Shown one piece after another: positions 24,970 through 33,581 of a DNA stretch of 48,434 nt. The position numbers and the translations under genes were made by a program. The first letter of the stretch is position 1. The number at the start of each line of letters is the position of its first letter. Origin of the DNA: Betaproteobacteria bacterium (GTDB taxonomy: Bacteria > Pseudomonadota > Gammaproteobacteria > Burkholderiales > Burkholderiaceae_A); NCBI GenBank assembly GCA_028139135.1, contig JAOINB010000007.1:1-48434 (forward strand). Reading direction: 5' to 3'. The notes under the pieces are model-generated. The model worked only from the letters and a program-made list of their open reading frames with translations, searched no databases and had not been told where the DNA came from.

Positions 24970-25185
24970 CTACCTCCTGTCACCAGATAATTCGTGAAAT
25001 TCCTTAATACCTTTAGCTCCAAAAACTTTGTACAACTGAACTAAAAACAATCCTTGTTTTCGAATCGAATCTCTGGAGTCTTGAATCACAGGACAATGAA
25101 ATATTATAAAAAATGCCACTATTGCACTTAATAAAAACATACTAAGAGCGAACATGTTTAATTCTTTTCTTAAATTTTTTTTCAT
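24970..25185 (-). CDS. Small single-span membrane protein, unknown
   Basis: A 71-residue protein with a basic start (M-K-K-N-L-R-K-E), one hydrophobic helix at about residues 11-30 and a polar C-terminal tail. I do not recognise its family. It lies 11 bp after the charged 95-residue gene and is the last gene before tRNA-Ser. It is probably cotranscribed with the nuo operon tail. It could be a small membrane-bound accessory protein, but nothing in the sequence shows its role. Confidence 0.5.
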   Translation of the reverse strand: MKKNLRKELNMFALSMFLLSAIVAFFIIFHCPVIQDSRDSIRKQGLFLVQLYKVFGAKGIKEFHELSGDRR

Positions 25186-25196
25186 CTGTAAACTAA

Positions 25197-25484
25197 TTAT
25201 TTTTCAGTTACTTTTGTTTCGGATTTTTTTTCTTCCGCTTTTTTTTCCTGTTTGCTCTCAGGGCTTATTTTCTCTTCTTTACTCTGGCTAGCCTCTGAGA
25301 TTTTCAATCCTGACTTTTGTGTTTTTTCTACTTCTTTATCTTTCTCAGACTTAGGCTTATTTAGGTCAAATTTTTCCACTAAATATTCATCCAATCGTTT
25401 CGTAGCTGCTCGCACCTCTTCTTCTCTCTTAATATTATGTTCTCTTAAATCCGAGATGGGCTCTTTGTTATCTGCCTTAGCCAT
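25197..25484 (-). CDS. Lysine/glutamate-rich protein, unknown
   Basis: A 95-residue protein with a first half that may form an amphipathic helix (R-E-E-E-V-R-A-A-T-K-R-L-D-E-Y-L) and a second half made mostly of Lys, Glu and Ser, likely disordered. There is no membrane helix or signal. Its start overlaps the end of the Nudix gene by 8 bp, which argues for a real, translationally coupled gene. Function is unknown. The low-complexity tail will make similarity searches unreliable. Confidence 0.55.
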   Translation of the reverse strand: MAKADNKEPISDLREHNIKREEEVRAATKRLDEYLVEKFDLNKPKSEKDKEVEKTQKSGLKISEASQSKEEKISPESKQEKKAEEKKSETKVTEK

Positions 25485-26085
25485 TATCTACTTCCCAATT
25501 CATTTTAATTGTTTTATCCCTTATACGTAAAAGCCAAAATGCTAATGCAATGGTCTTTGCATCAATTATTTCTAAATTTTGCACTTTTGCAAGAAAGTCT
25601 TCAATAGTAATATAGACTAGATTTATACATTCTCCCGGTTCGGTATTCTGTCCGGTCTTCAAAATTAAATCTTTTGCGCAAAACAGAAATATCTTTTCAT
25701 TCGAATAAGCTGGAACAGGGAGCAATTCTCCCAATTTGCACCAACTCTTTGCAATATAACCTGTTTCTTCGAGTAGCTCTCTTTTAGCAGTCACTAGCGG
25801 GCTTTCCCCTCTATCTATCTTTCCTGCGGGGAATTCAAAAATTTCTTGCCTAATTGGAAATCTCCATTGCCTCTCAATCAAAAGTTTTTCTTCGTTCAAA
25901 AAGGGCAATATCGCAACGGCACCTGGATGCTTGAAATACTCTCTAACACTTTTTTGATTATCAGCAGTAATAACATCATCTTGATACAAATTTAGAAAGA
26001 TCCCCTCAAAAATTTTAGTGCTGCCAATACTTTTTTCCTCCAACGAAATGTTGGTGAGTTTCCCATTTTTTTCGTATTTATGCAT
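25477..26085 (-). CDS. nudF: Nudix hydrolase, probable ADP-ribose pyrophosphatase
   Basis: This 202-residue protein has a complete Nudix box at about residues 88-110: G-K-I-D-R-G-E, seven residues, then R-E-L-L-E-E-T-G-Y. Upstream are G-A-V-A-I-L-P and E-R-Q-W-R-F-P, as in ADP-sugar pyrophosphatases, which cleave ADP-ribose to AMP and ribose phosphate. The start ATG is preceded by AGGGGG within 10 bases. It follows nuoN by 9 bp; a Nudix gene in this place is common in betaproteobacteria and suggests NAD-derived metabolite clearance, an inference. Symbol is tentative. Confidence 0.88.
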   Translation of the reverse strand: MHKYEKNGKLTNISLEEKSIGSTKIFEGIFLNLYQDDVITADNQKSVREYFKHPGAVAILPFLNEEKLLIERQWRFPIRQEIFEFPAGKIDRGESPLVTAKRELLEETGYIAKSWCKLGELLPVPAYSNEKIFLFCAKDLILKTGQNTEPGECINLVYITIEDFLAKVQNLEIIDAKTIALAFWLLRIRDKTIKMNWEVDNG

Positions 26086-26094
26086 CCCCCTACC

Positions 26095-27600
26095 CTAATT
26101 TGAAAAAACGGAAAATTGTACTAATCTAGTAATAGGCTCAAATACTAGGTTGGGGAAAAGCCCCAGAATTAATATGCTAGAACAATTGATAATCAGGCAT
26201 GCTGAAGACAGAAAACTGACTTGAACTCCTTTTACAGATTCATTAATGTACAAGCCGTCAAATAATATTATTTTGACAATGCGTAAATAATAAAATGCCC
26301 CAACTACCGAAAATAGAACAGCAAATACAGCCAACCATACTAAATCTGCAGCCACCATTGATTCAAGAATTACAAACTTTGTATAAAATCCAATCGTGGG
26401 CGGAATTCCTGCCATCGACAACATGAACAACACCATACACCAAGCCACTACAGGGTTGGCTTTCATCATAAATCTTAAATCAGAAATCAAATCAGTGGAT
26501 ATTCTCTCCTCTTTTGCGAGCAGCAAAACACACCCTATCGAACCTAAAAAAGATAATAAATAAATAAAAATATAAGCAAAAAGTCCCAAAACTACTGAAA
26601 CCCCTAATACCGGATTTTCACTTAAATCATAGTTCATAGAAGCTATTGCTCCAACTAAAAATCCAACGTGACCAATAGTTGAGTACCCCATTAATCGCTT
26701 GAAACTTTTTTGCAATATTGCGACTAAATTCCCCAGTCCAATTGATAATAATGCCAGAATCACAAACATTCCCTGCCAATCTTCTAACAAGGGATAGAAA
26801 CCTTCAAATAATATGCGGTATGTAATCAAAATCGCAGCAACCTTGGGAGTCGAGCCAACCAGTAAAGTTGATGGCAACGCGGCACCCTGATAAATATCAG
26901 GAACCCACATATGAAATGGCACTGCTCCTAGTTTGAACGCAAGTCCGCAAACAACGAAAACAAGCCCAAAAACTACTATGATGGGGTTTGCTCCCTCAGA
27001 CAAAATCTGATCGGCGATTTCGTTCAATTGAAAAGTACCAGTTGCCCCATAAATCATCGAAATTCCATAGAGAAGAAAACCGGATGCCAAAGCAGCCAGA
27101 ACAAAAAATTTAATAGCCGCCTCAATAGAAGCGCCACTCTCTCGATTAAGAGCAACCAAAGATATCAGTGACAGCGAAACTAATTCAATTCCAAGGTAGA
27201 TTGTAAGAAGATGACTAGCAGACATCATAATAAACTGCCCTAAAAGACCAAAGCTAGATAAGAGAAAAAACTCTGATTGAGGAATCTTTGTCAAATTCAA
27301 AAATTGTTCACAATAAAGAAGTGCTAGCGCAAAAACTATACAAACGAACCCTTTCGAAAACAAAGAGATTGGGTCAGTTACATACATGCCGTTAAATCCG
27401 TATTCAACAGTGGGGTTTGAGAAAGAATTAACAACCAGATAAAACCCTAAGATAAACAAAGACATTAGGAATGCTCTAGATAAGAATAGCTCTTTCTTTT
27501 TCCCAACAAGCAATGAGACCAAAAGGTAGAGGATTATTAAGCCAAATAATATAATCTCCGTGCTTGCAAGTAATATGTTTAGGCTATTGAATGTGTGCAT
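26095..27600 (-). CDS. nuoN: NADH-quinone oxidoreductase subunit N
   Basis: This 501-residue antiporter-like proton-pumping subunit of complex I sits in the inner membrane with about fourteen helices. The family block around W-V-P-D-I-Y-Q-G-A, followed by a lysine in G-S-T-P-K-V-A, is present near residues 220-245. The N-terminal H-T-F-N-S-L-N segment precedes the first helix. It is last of the structural nuo genes, 20 bp after nuoM and before the Nudix gene. Confidence 0.96.
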   Translation of the reverse strand: MHTFNSLNILLASTEIILFGLIILYLLVSLLVGKKKELFLSRAFLMSLFILGFYLVVNSFSNPTVEYGFNGMYVTDPISLFSKGFVCIVFALALLYCEQFLNLTKIPQSEFFLLSSFGLLGQFIMMSASHLLTIYLGIELVSLSLISLVALNRESGASIEAAIKFFVLAALASGFLLYGISMIYGATGTFQLNEIADQILSEGANPIIVVFGLVFVVCGLAFKLGAVPFHMWVPDIYQGAALPSTLLVGSTPKVAAILITYRILFEGFYPLLEDWQGMFVILALLSIGLGNLVAILQKSFKRLMGYSTIGHVGFLVGAIASMNYDLSENPVLGVSVVLGLFAYIFIYLLSFLGSIGCVLLLAKEERISTDLISDLRFMMKANPVVAWCMVLFMLSMAGIPPTIGFYTKFVILESMVAADLVWLAVFAVLFSVVGAFYYLRIVKIILFDGLYINESVKGVQVSFLSSACLIINCSSILILGLFPNLVFEPITRLVQFSVFSN

Positions 27601-27620
27601 ATCGCTTAATTCGCAAAAAA

Positions 27621-29111
27621 TTAGTATGCCTTACCACGTTCAACATGGTCGACAAGGTTAGTTATACTTGCTTCGGTTAGGCTGGTAATTAGATCTGGTT
27701 TTACCCCCAACAAAAGGATAAATAAAGAAAAAATCAAGAGTAAAATAAGCTCTCTATTATTAACATCGACAAGATTCTTTACGTTACTGTTTGAAACTTC
27801 CCCATAAAAAACTTTTTTAACAAGTAATAGTGAATAACCAGCTCCGAGTATTAAAGTCAATGCAGCAAACAGACCGATTACAATATCTTCCTTAACTGCG
27901 GCTAGTATTACAAAAAATTCCCCTACAAATCCACTTGTTGCAGGTAATCCACAATTCGCTAGTGCAAAAAAAACAAAGAATGCGGAAAAAATGGGCATTT
28001 TATTACAAACACCCCCGTAATCGGCAATTTTTCTGCTGTGCATGCGATCATATAAAACTCCGATGGAAAAAAACATAGCCCCGGAAATAAATCCGTGAGA
28101 AATCATCTGAAAAATTGCCCCTTGTATTCCAAGAGAAGAAAAGAGAAATGTTCCCAGCGTAACAAAACCCATATGAGCTATCGATGAATACGCTATAAGC
28201 TTTTTCATATCTTCTTGAACCAGGGCAACAAGGGCGATATAACTTATAGCTACGAGCGACAACACTATGATTACTTGAGACAAAAATACAGAGGCATCTG
28301 GCAGTATCGGCAGCGTAAGCCGTAAGAATCCGTAACCTCCGAGCTTCAACATTATCGCAGCTAAAATAATTGAGCCACCAGTTGGCGCTTCAACATGAGC
28401 ATCAGGTAACCACGTATGCACAGGCCACATGGGAATTTTAACAGCGAATGCTAAAAAGAGGGCAGCAAATAGATAAAGCTGTGCTGGCAAATCAAGTGCA
28501 AATTTATGCCAGTCTAGAATCGAAAAAGAACTTGTCAATATGTAAAGATAAATTAACGCTACAAGTGCAAGCAGCGACCCCAGCAAAGTGTATAAAAAGA
28601 ACTTAACTGCAGCATAAATCCTGTTTTTTCCTCCCCAAATACCAATGATGAAATACATTGGAATTAGGGTTGCCTCGAAAAATACGTAAAACAATACACC
28701 ATCCAGAGCACAAAACACTCCGATCAGCAAACCAGACATAATCAAGAAATTTCCATGATAAAGGGACACATTTTCCTTAATCACATCCCACGATGAGATT
28801 ATTACAATTAAGGTTATTAACGATGTGAGTGGTAGGAAAAATATTGATATGCCATCAACGCCTAAAAAATAATTAATCCCAAAATCTTTTATCCATATTG
28901 CCTTCTCCACAAACTGCATTTCAGAATATGCTGGCTCAAAAAAAGCCAATGGTATTGAGCTAAAAACAAGGGAAAGTAAAGAGATACTTAATGAAAGGAA
29001 CTTTAGAGTATTAACTTGAATTTTTTCAAATAAAAAGCCACACAGTAAAACCATTAAGCCACCTATGATAGGAAACCATAAGGCAAAAGAAAGAATTGGA
29101 GAGTTGACCAT
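27621..29111 (-). CDS. nuoM: NADH-quinone oxidoreductase subunit M
   Basis: This 496-residue antiporter-like membrane subunit of complex I has about fourteen helices. The motif WLPDAHVEAPTGGS with the conserved lysine in I-M-L-K-L-G-G-Y-G is near residues 225-250, and the glutamate helix at F-F-E-A-T-L-I-P is near residue 145; both are needed for proton movement in the family. The ATG at 29111 is 9 bp after nuoL. Confidence 0.97.
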   Translation of the reverse strand: MVNSPILSFALWFPIIGGLMVLLCGFLFEKIQVNTLKFLSLSISLLSLVFSSIPLAFFEPAYSEMQFVEKAIWIKDFGINYFLGVDGISIFFLPLTSLITLIVIISSWDVIKENVSLYHGNFLIMSGLLIGVFCALDGVLFYVFFEATLIPMYFIIGIWGGKNRIYAAVKFFLYTLLGSLLALVALIYLYILTSSFSILDWHKFALDLPAQLYLFAALFLAFAVKIPMWPVHTWLPDAHVEAPTGGSIILAAIMLKLGGYGFLRLTLPILPDASVFLSQVIIVLSLVAISYIALVALVQEDMKKLIAYSSIAHMGFVTLGTFLFSSLGIQGAIFQMISHGFISGAMFFSIGVLYDRMHSRKIADYGGVCNKMPIFSAFFVFFALANCGLPATSGFVGEFFVILAAVKEDIVIGLFAALTLILGAGYSLLLVKKVFYGEVSNSNVKNLVDVNNRELILLLIFSLFILLLGVKPDLITSLTEASITNLVDHVERGKAY

Positions 29112-29120
29112 TGCCTGTGC

Positions 29121-31073
29121 CTAATTCATTCCTGCAGAGGGGATAAACCACCACAAGAATATTGCGATTCCGGAGATCATCCCGATGGCGTAATGGAAAA
29201 CAAAACCAGTTTGAGAAATCTTTATGTTACTCGCAAACTTTTTTGCAAGACTCACCGTCCCATGCACCATAAACTTATCTATCAATATTTTTTCCGAGAC
29301 AGCATACAACTTGTCACCAAGCTTAGTCACATTTTTGACCAATATTTGTAAATAAAATATATCAAAAAAATATTTTTCCCGAAATAATCGAAAAAAATAA
29401 TTATCACTATCATTGCAATCATTTGAGAATGACGGATAAAACTTATAAACACCAATTGCTAAAAGTATACCAATACCCACCAATACAATAGGCATGGAAT
29501 AAAATCCATGGATGGCAAAGTCAAAAGCTGATGAGAAATTACTAAAAATACTCAATAAGATATCATTTCCTTCCATAACAAAAATTTCCTGTTGCAGAAA
29601 ATTATTTATAACAAATGGTTTAACAAGCAATCCCCCGAGAAATATTGAGGGAATGGCAAGCATCAAAAGAGGGAACCATACAACTGCTGGTGACTCCTTA
29701 GGTATGATCCCGCTTGTATCGAAGCGAGGTCTACCGTGAAAGACAAGAAGCATAAGCCTCGTGCTATAAAAAGCTGTAACAATTACTCCAATATTTAAAA
29801 ACCAGTAAATCAATTCAGACAAATCACCAACTCTTTCATTTACCGCTAACAAAATAAGATCTTTTGAATAGAACCCAGACAGGAAGGGAATACCCATAAG
29901 TGATAAAGAGCCAATAAGCATCAATAAATAAGTTATTGGCATATAACTACGCAATCCCCCCATTTTTCTTATATCTTGCTCGTGATGCATTCCAATAATC
30001 ACCGAACCAGCACCAAGAAAAAGAAGCGCCTTGAAAAAGGCATGTGTTACAAGATGAAAGATCGCAAGACTGTAAGCCGAACAACCAAGAGCAACGGTCA
30101 TGTAACCCAACTGTGACAATGTAGAATAAGCTACGATTCTTTTTATGTCATTTTGGAACATACCTAAAATTCCAGTAAAAAAAGCTGTGAGCCCACCAAC
30201 AATAAAAATAACCGACAGTGCGCTTTGAGAAAGCTCGAATACTGGTGATAATCTAACAACCATAAATATTCCAGCCGTGACCATTGTTGCTGCATGAATT
30301 AAAGCCGAAATTGGAGTAGGTCCCTCCATTGAATCAGGTAGCCATACATGCAGAGGGATCTGTGCCGATTTGCCCATTGCTCCGATGAAAAGGCAACAAC
30401 ACATCAAAAATAACAAATCCAATTGTAAACCAAAAAAGTTGATAGTCGTATCCGACAAACTTCTTACGTTAGAAAAAACCTCGGAAAAATCAAGTGACCC
30501 TGCGTATGCCACAACCAATCCTATACCGAGAAGAAAACCAAAGTCACCAACCCTATTAACTAAAAAAGCCTTGAGATTTGCATGTGTTGCCGAGCTTTTC
30601 TTAAACCAAAATCCTATTAGCAAATACGAGACAACACCAACAGCCTCCCACCCAAAAAACAGTTGTAGGAAATTATTGCTCATTACCAACATATGCATCG
30701 CAAAGGTAAATAACGATATATAGCAAAAGAATCGTTTATAGCCACTATCCCCAGCCATATAACCAATCGTGTAAATATGCACCATTAAAGAGACAAAATT
30801 TACCACCACTAGCATAACAGCTGTTAATTTATCTACCAAAAATCCAATCTCAAAATTCAATGAACCAATAATCGCCCAGTTGTAAACCGTGTAATTATAA
30901 ACAGCCCCGCTTAATGAATCGGAAAGGACGATTCCTGAAAAAACAAAAGATAAAAACACAGCAAAAATTGTTAACCGGTGAGAAGTTTTTTCTGAAATCA
31001 CATTCCCAAATAAACCAACAACTATAGACGCTGACATGGGTAACAGAGGTATAATTAGATGCTCTATAACCAA
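29121..31073 (-). CDS. nuoL: NADH-quinone oxidoreductase subunit L
   Basis: This 650-residue membrane subunit is the most distal proton pump of complex I. The block LPDSMEGPTPISALIHAATM is near residues 240-260 and the glutamate motif G-W-E-A-V-G is near 143. The long C-terminal lateral helix region is present. The start is a TTG at 31073, giving the family N-terminus M-V-I-E-H-L-I-I-P-L-L-P; the next methionine would remove the first helix start. AAGG in the nuoK end lies upstream. Confidence 0.96.
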   Translation of the reverse strand: MVIEHLIIPLLPMSASIVVGLFGNVISEKTSHRLTIFAVFLSFVFSGIVLSDSLSGAVYNYTVYNWAIIGSLNFEIGFLVDKLTAVMLVVVNFVSLMVHIYTIGYMAGDSGYKRFFCYISLFTFAMHMLVMSNNFLQLFFGWEAVGVVSYLLIGFWFKKSSATHANLKAFLVNRVGDFGFLLGIGLVVAYAGSLDFSEVFSNVRSLSDTTINFFGLQLDLLFLMCCCLFIGAMGKSAQIPLHVWLPDSMEGPTPISALIHAATMVTAGIFMVVRLSPVFELSQSALSVIFIVGGLTAFFTGILGMFQNDIKRIVAYSTLSQLGYMTVALGCSAYSLAIFHLVTHAFFKALLFLGAGSVIIGMHHEQDIRKMGGLRSYMPITYLLMLIGSLSLMGIPFLSGFYSKDLILLAVNERVGDLSELIYWFLNIGVIVTAFYSTRLMLLVFHGRPRFDTSGIIPKESPAVVWFPLLMLAIPSIFLGGLLVKPFVINNFLQQEIFVMEGNDILLSIFSNFSSAFDFAIHGFYSMPIVLVGIGILLAIGVYKFYPSFSNDCNDSDNYFFRLFREKYFFDIFYLQILVKNVTKLGDKLYAVSEKILIDKFMVHGTVSLAKKFASNIKISQTGFVFHYAIGMISGIAIFLWWFIPSAGMN

Positions 31074-31079
31074 AATCTT

Positions 31080-31382
31080 TTAACCTTTCAATTTGTTTAA
31101 CTTGTCCACTCTGATGGTATCAAGCTTTCTGAATAAAATTACCAGAATGGCTAAACCAATTGCCGCCTCGGCTGCAGCAACGGTCAAGACAAAAAACACA
31201 AAAATCTGTCCTTGTAAGTCGCCCAAAAAACTAGAAAAAGCAATAAAGTTGATATTCACAGCTAATAACATTAACTCAATTGCCATTAAAAGAATAATCG
31301 TATTCTGACGATTAATAAAAATTCCTAATACAGATATTGCAAACAAAATGGAGCCAAGTAATAAATAATGGATTAGGCTCAT
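31080..31382 (-). CDS. nuoK: NADH-quinone oxidoreductase subunit K
   Basis: This 100-residue, three-helix membrane subunit of complex I carries two buried glutamates of the proton path, in M-A-I-E-L-M-L and A-A-E-A-A-I-G-L-A. The ATG at 31382 ([10 protein letters not shown]) gives the usual length and N-terminus; a longer frame to 31433 adds 17 residues that do not fit. It lies 28 bp after nuoJ and 6 bp before nuoL. Confidence 0.96.
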   Translation of the reverse strand: MSLIHYLLLGSILFAISVLGIFINRQNTIILLMAIELMLLAVNINFIAFSSFLGDLQGQIFVFFVLTVAAAEAAIGLAILVILFRKLDTIRVDKLNKLKG

Positions 31383-31410
31383 GAGGTTTTCTGGAAAAAA
31401 AAGGATACCA

Positions 31411-32010
31411 TTATGACTTTTCCTTAACGTCAACTTTAACTAAACTCAACCGTTCCGTTGGGTCAACTACAACTTGTTCAGACGGGTTTTGACCTTTAAC
31501 GTCTGGCTTTCTACCTTTTAACGTAATCGCAATTGCAGCAATCATGGCAACCAACAAAATAACAGCTGCCGTCTGAAAAGCAAGAAAGTACTCTGTGTAC
31601 AATCGCATACCAATTTGATATGTGTTACTGGATGAAGATATATTTTTTTCACTGTTAGAGTAATCGCTAAAGCCGTAGGAAATAATCGCAAACATTTCAA
31701 AAAGCAATATACCTCCAACTGGCAAGGCAACCGACATGTGTGCTAAAAAATTTTTTTTAAGCTCTTCTAAATCTAATCTAGCCATCATAATCACAAACAG
31801 AAATAACACCATTACGGCTCCAACATAGACCAAAACTAAAGTAAGTGCCAAAAATTCTGCACCTAATAATATCCAAATCGCGGAGGCAGAAAAGAAAGAT
31901 AAGATTAAAAATAGAGCTGCGTGGACGGGATTTTTTACTGTAACAACGGCAACGGCTGCCGCTAACAAAATGGTCGCGAAAGTATAAAATAAAAAAGTAG
32001 TAGGCTCCAT
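31411..32010 (-). CDS. nuoJ: NADH-quinone oxidoreductase subunit J
   Basis: This 199-residue membrane subunit has five helices. The conserved segment [21 protein letters not shown] is near residues 50-72, including the helix that changes shape during coupling. The C-terminal 35 residues are polar and carry many Asp/Lys. The ATG at 32010 (MEPTTFLFY) is right for the family; the open frame continues 38 codons upstream into nuoI and is ignored. It starts one base after the nuoI stop. Confidence 0.95.
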   Translation of the reverse strand: MEPTTFLFYTFATILLAAAVAVVTVKNPVHAALFLILSFFSASAIWILLGAEFLALTLVLVYVGAVMVLFLFVIMMARLDLEELKKNFLAHMSVALPVGGILLFEMFAIISYGFSDYSNSEKNISSSSNTYQIGMRLYTEYFLAFQTAAVILLVAMIAAIAITLKGRKPDVKGQNPSEQVVVDPTERLSLVKVDVKEKS

Positions 32011-32011
32011 A

Positions 32012-32500
32012 CTACCTGAATTTTGCATCCTTCTTGCGATCATTTGCAATTTGCGCTTCATACTTGTCACCAACAGCAAGAAGCATCTCTTTAGTGAAAT
32101 ATAAATCTCCTCTCTTCTCTCCATGGTACTCGTGTATGTTCGTTTCTACGATTGAATCAACCGGACAGCTTTCCTCACAAAACCCACAGTAAATGCATTT
32201 AGTCATATCTATTTCATAACGAGTTGTCCTACGAGTCTTATCTTCTCTTTCCTCTGTCTCTATTGTTATCGCTAAAGCTGGACATACAGCCTCACATAGC
32301 TTGCAACCTATGCACCTTTCCTCACCATTAGGATATCTTCTCAGTGCATGAAGGCCTCTAAACCTTGGTGAAAGCGGAGTTTTTTCCTCAGGGTATTGTA
32401 TAGTGATCTTCCGCTTGAATAAATTACTCAACGTAACCCTGAGACCAGCAAGCAACTCTAATAACAAAAAAGATTTAAAAAACCCAAATATTCTTCGCAT
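32012..32500 (-). CDS. nuoI: NADH-quinone oxidoreductase subunit I
   Basis: This 162-residue peripheral subunit carries clusters N6a and N6b. Two ferredoxin motifs are seen, [12 protein letters not shown] and [12 protein letters not shown]. An amphipathic N-terminal helix ([11 protein letters not shown]) anchors it to the membrane arm. The ATG at 32500 gives the exact usual length; the longer frame to 32593 would overlap nuoH. Very close to betaproteobacterial NuoI ([16 protein letters not shown]). Confidence 0.97.
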   Translation of the reverse strand: MRRIFGFFKSFLLLELLAGLRVTLSNLFKRKITIQYPEEKTPLSPRFRGLHALRRYPNGEERCIGCKLCEAVCPALAITIETEEREDKTRRTTRYEIDMTKCIYCGFCEESCPVDSIVETNIHEYHGEKRGDLYFTKEMLLAVGDKYEAQIANDRKKDAKFR

Positions 32501-32508
32501 AATTAAAC

Positions 32509-33579
32509 TCAACCCCAAATTGAAACCGGACTCTTCATCCAAAAGGCAACAACGACAAGCCAAAATAATGTCACAGGTATAAAAATCTTCCAACCTAATC
32601 GCATGATTTGATCATATCGATACCTTGGAAATGAAGCCCTAAACCAAATAAAAAACGTAAACAACACAAAAGTTTTTAAACCCAACCAAATCCAACCAGG
32701 GATGAATTGAAGTGAATCGATGGGGGCATCCCATCCACCAAAAAAAAGAACTGCGGCTAGAACTGAAATCAAAATCATGTTTGCATACTCTGCCAAAAAA
32801 AAGACCGCAAACGCCATTCCTGAGTACTCGACCATATGACCTGCTACAATTTCAGACTCACCCTCAACAACATCAAAAGGATGACGGTTAGTCTCCGCAA
32901 CCCCAGAAATAAAGTAAACGATTAATATCGGAAAAAGAGGCAACCAATTCCAGGAAAGCAAGTTCAAACCCATGCTTGCAAAAAAACCTTCTTGCTGCCC
33001 GGAGACTATTTCTGTTAAATTAAGGCTCCCAGATATCATCAGCACCACTACTAAAGCGAAGCCAATCGCAAGCTCGTATGAAACCATTTGCGCGGAAGCT
33101 CTCATTGCGGCTAAAAAAGCGTATTTCGAGTTCGATGCCCAGCCAGCTAGAATAACACCATAAACTTCAAGTGAGGTTGCCGCTATTAAAAATAATAGAC
33201 CGGCATTTATGTTTGACAAAACTATATCCGGACTGAAAGGAATTACCGCCCATGCAGCTAACGAAGGTGCTATCGTCAGAACAGGGGCTAAAAGATATAG
33301 AGTTTTGTCAGCCTTTGCAGGGAGAATTATTTCTTTCGAAATAAGCTTCAATGAGTCTGCTATGGGCTGCAACACGCCAATAGGCCCAACTCTATTTGGA
33401 CCCAACCTCGCATGCATCCATCCGATGAGCTTTCGCTCATAAAGGGTCGCGTATGCCACGGCGCCCAAAATCGGTAACACAACGAGACTGATTTTTACTG
33501 TAGTCCAAACAATATTCCACCCAACGGCACCGAATATTTCCTGCCCAAGCGATTCGATTTGTAAAATATAAAATTCCAA
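32509..33579 (-). CDS. nuoH: NADH-quinone oxidoreductase subunit H
   Basis: This 356-residue membrane subunit forms part of the quinone chamber, with eight helices. Seen: [20 protein letters not shown] near residues 47-66 and [16 protein letters not shown] near 230. The start is a TTG at 33579, with AGGG seven bases upstream inside the end of nuoG. No ATG occurs before the first helix, so the TTG is the only sensible start. Confidence 0.95.
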   Translation of the reverse strand: MEFYILQIESLGQEIFGAVGWNIVWTTVKISLVVLPILGAVAYATLYERKLIGWMHARLGPNRVGPIGVLQPIADSLKLISKEIILPAKADKTLYLLAPVLTIAPSLAAWAVIPFSPDIVLSNINAGLLFLIAATSLEVYGVILAGWASNSKYAFLAAMRASAQMVSYELAIGFALVVVLMISGSLNLTEIVSGQQEGFFASMGLNLLSWNWLPLFPILIVYFISGVAETNRHPFDVVEGESEIVAGHMVEYSGMAFAVFFLAEYANMILISVLAAVLFFGGWDAPIDSLQFIPGWIWLGLKTFVLFTFFIWFRASFPRYRYDQIMRLGWKIFIPVTLFWLVVVAFWMKSPVSIWG

Positions 33580-33581
33580 AC

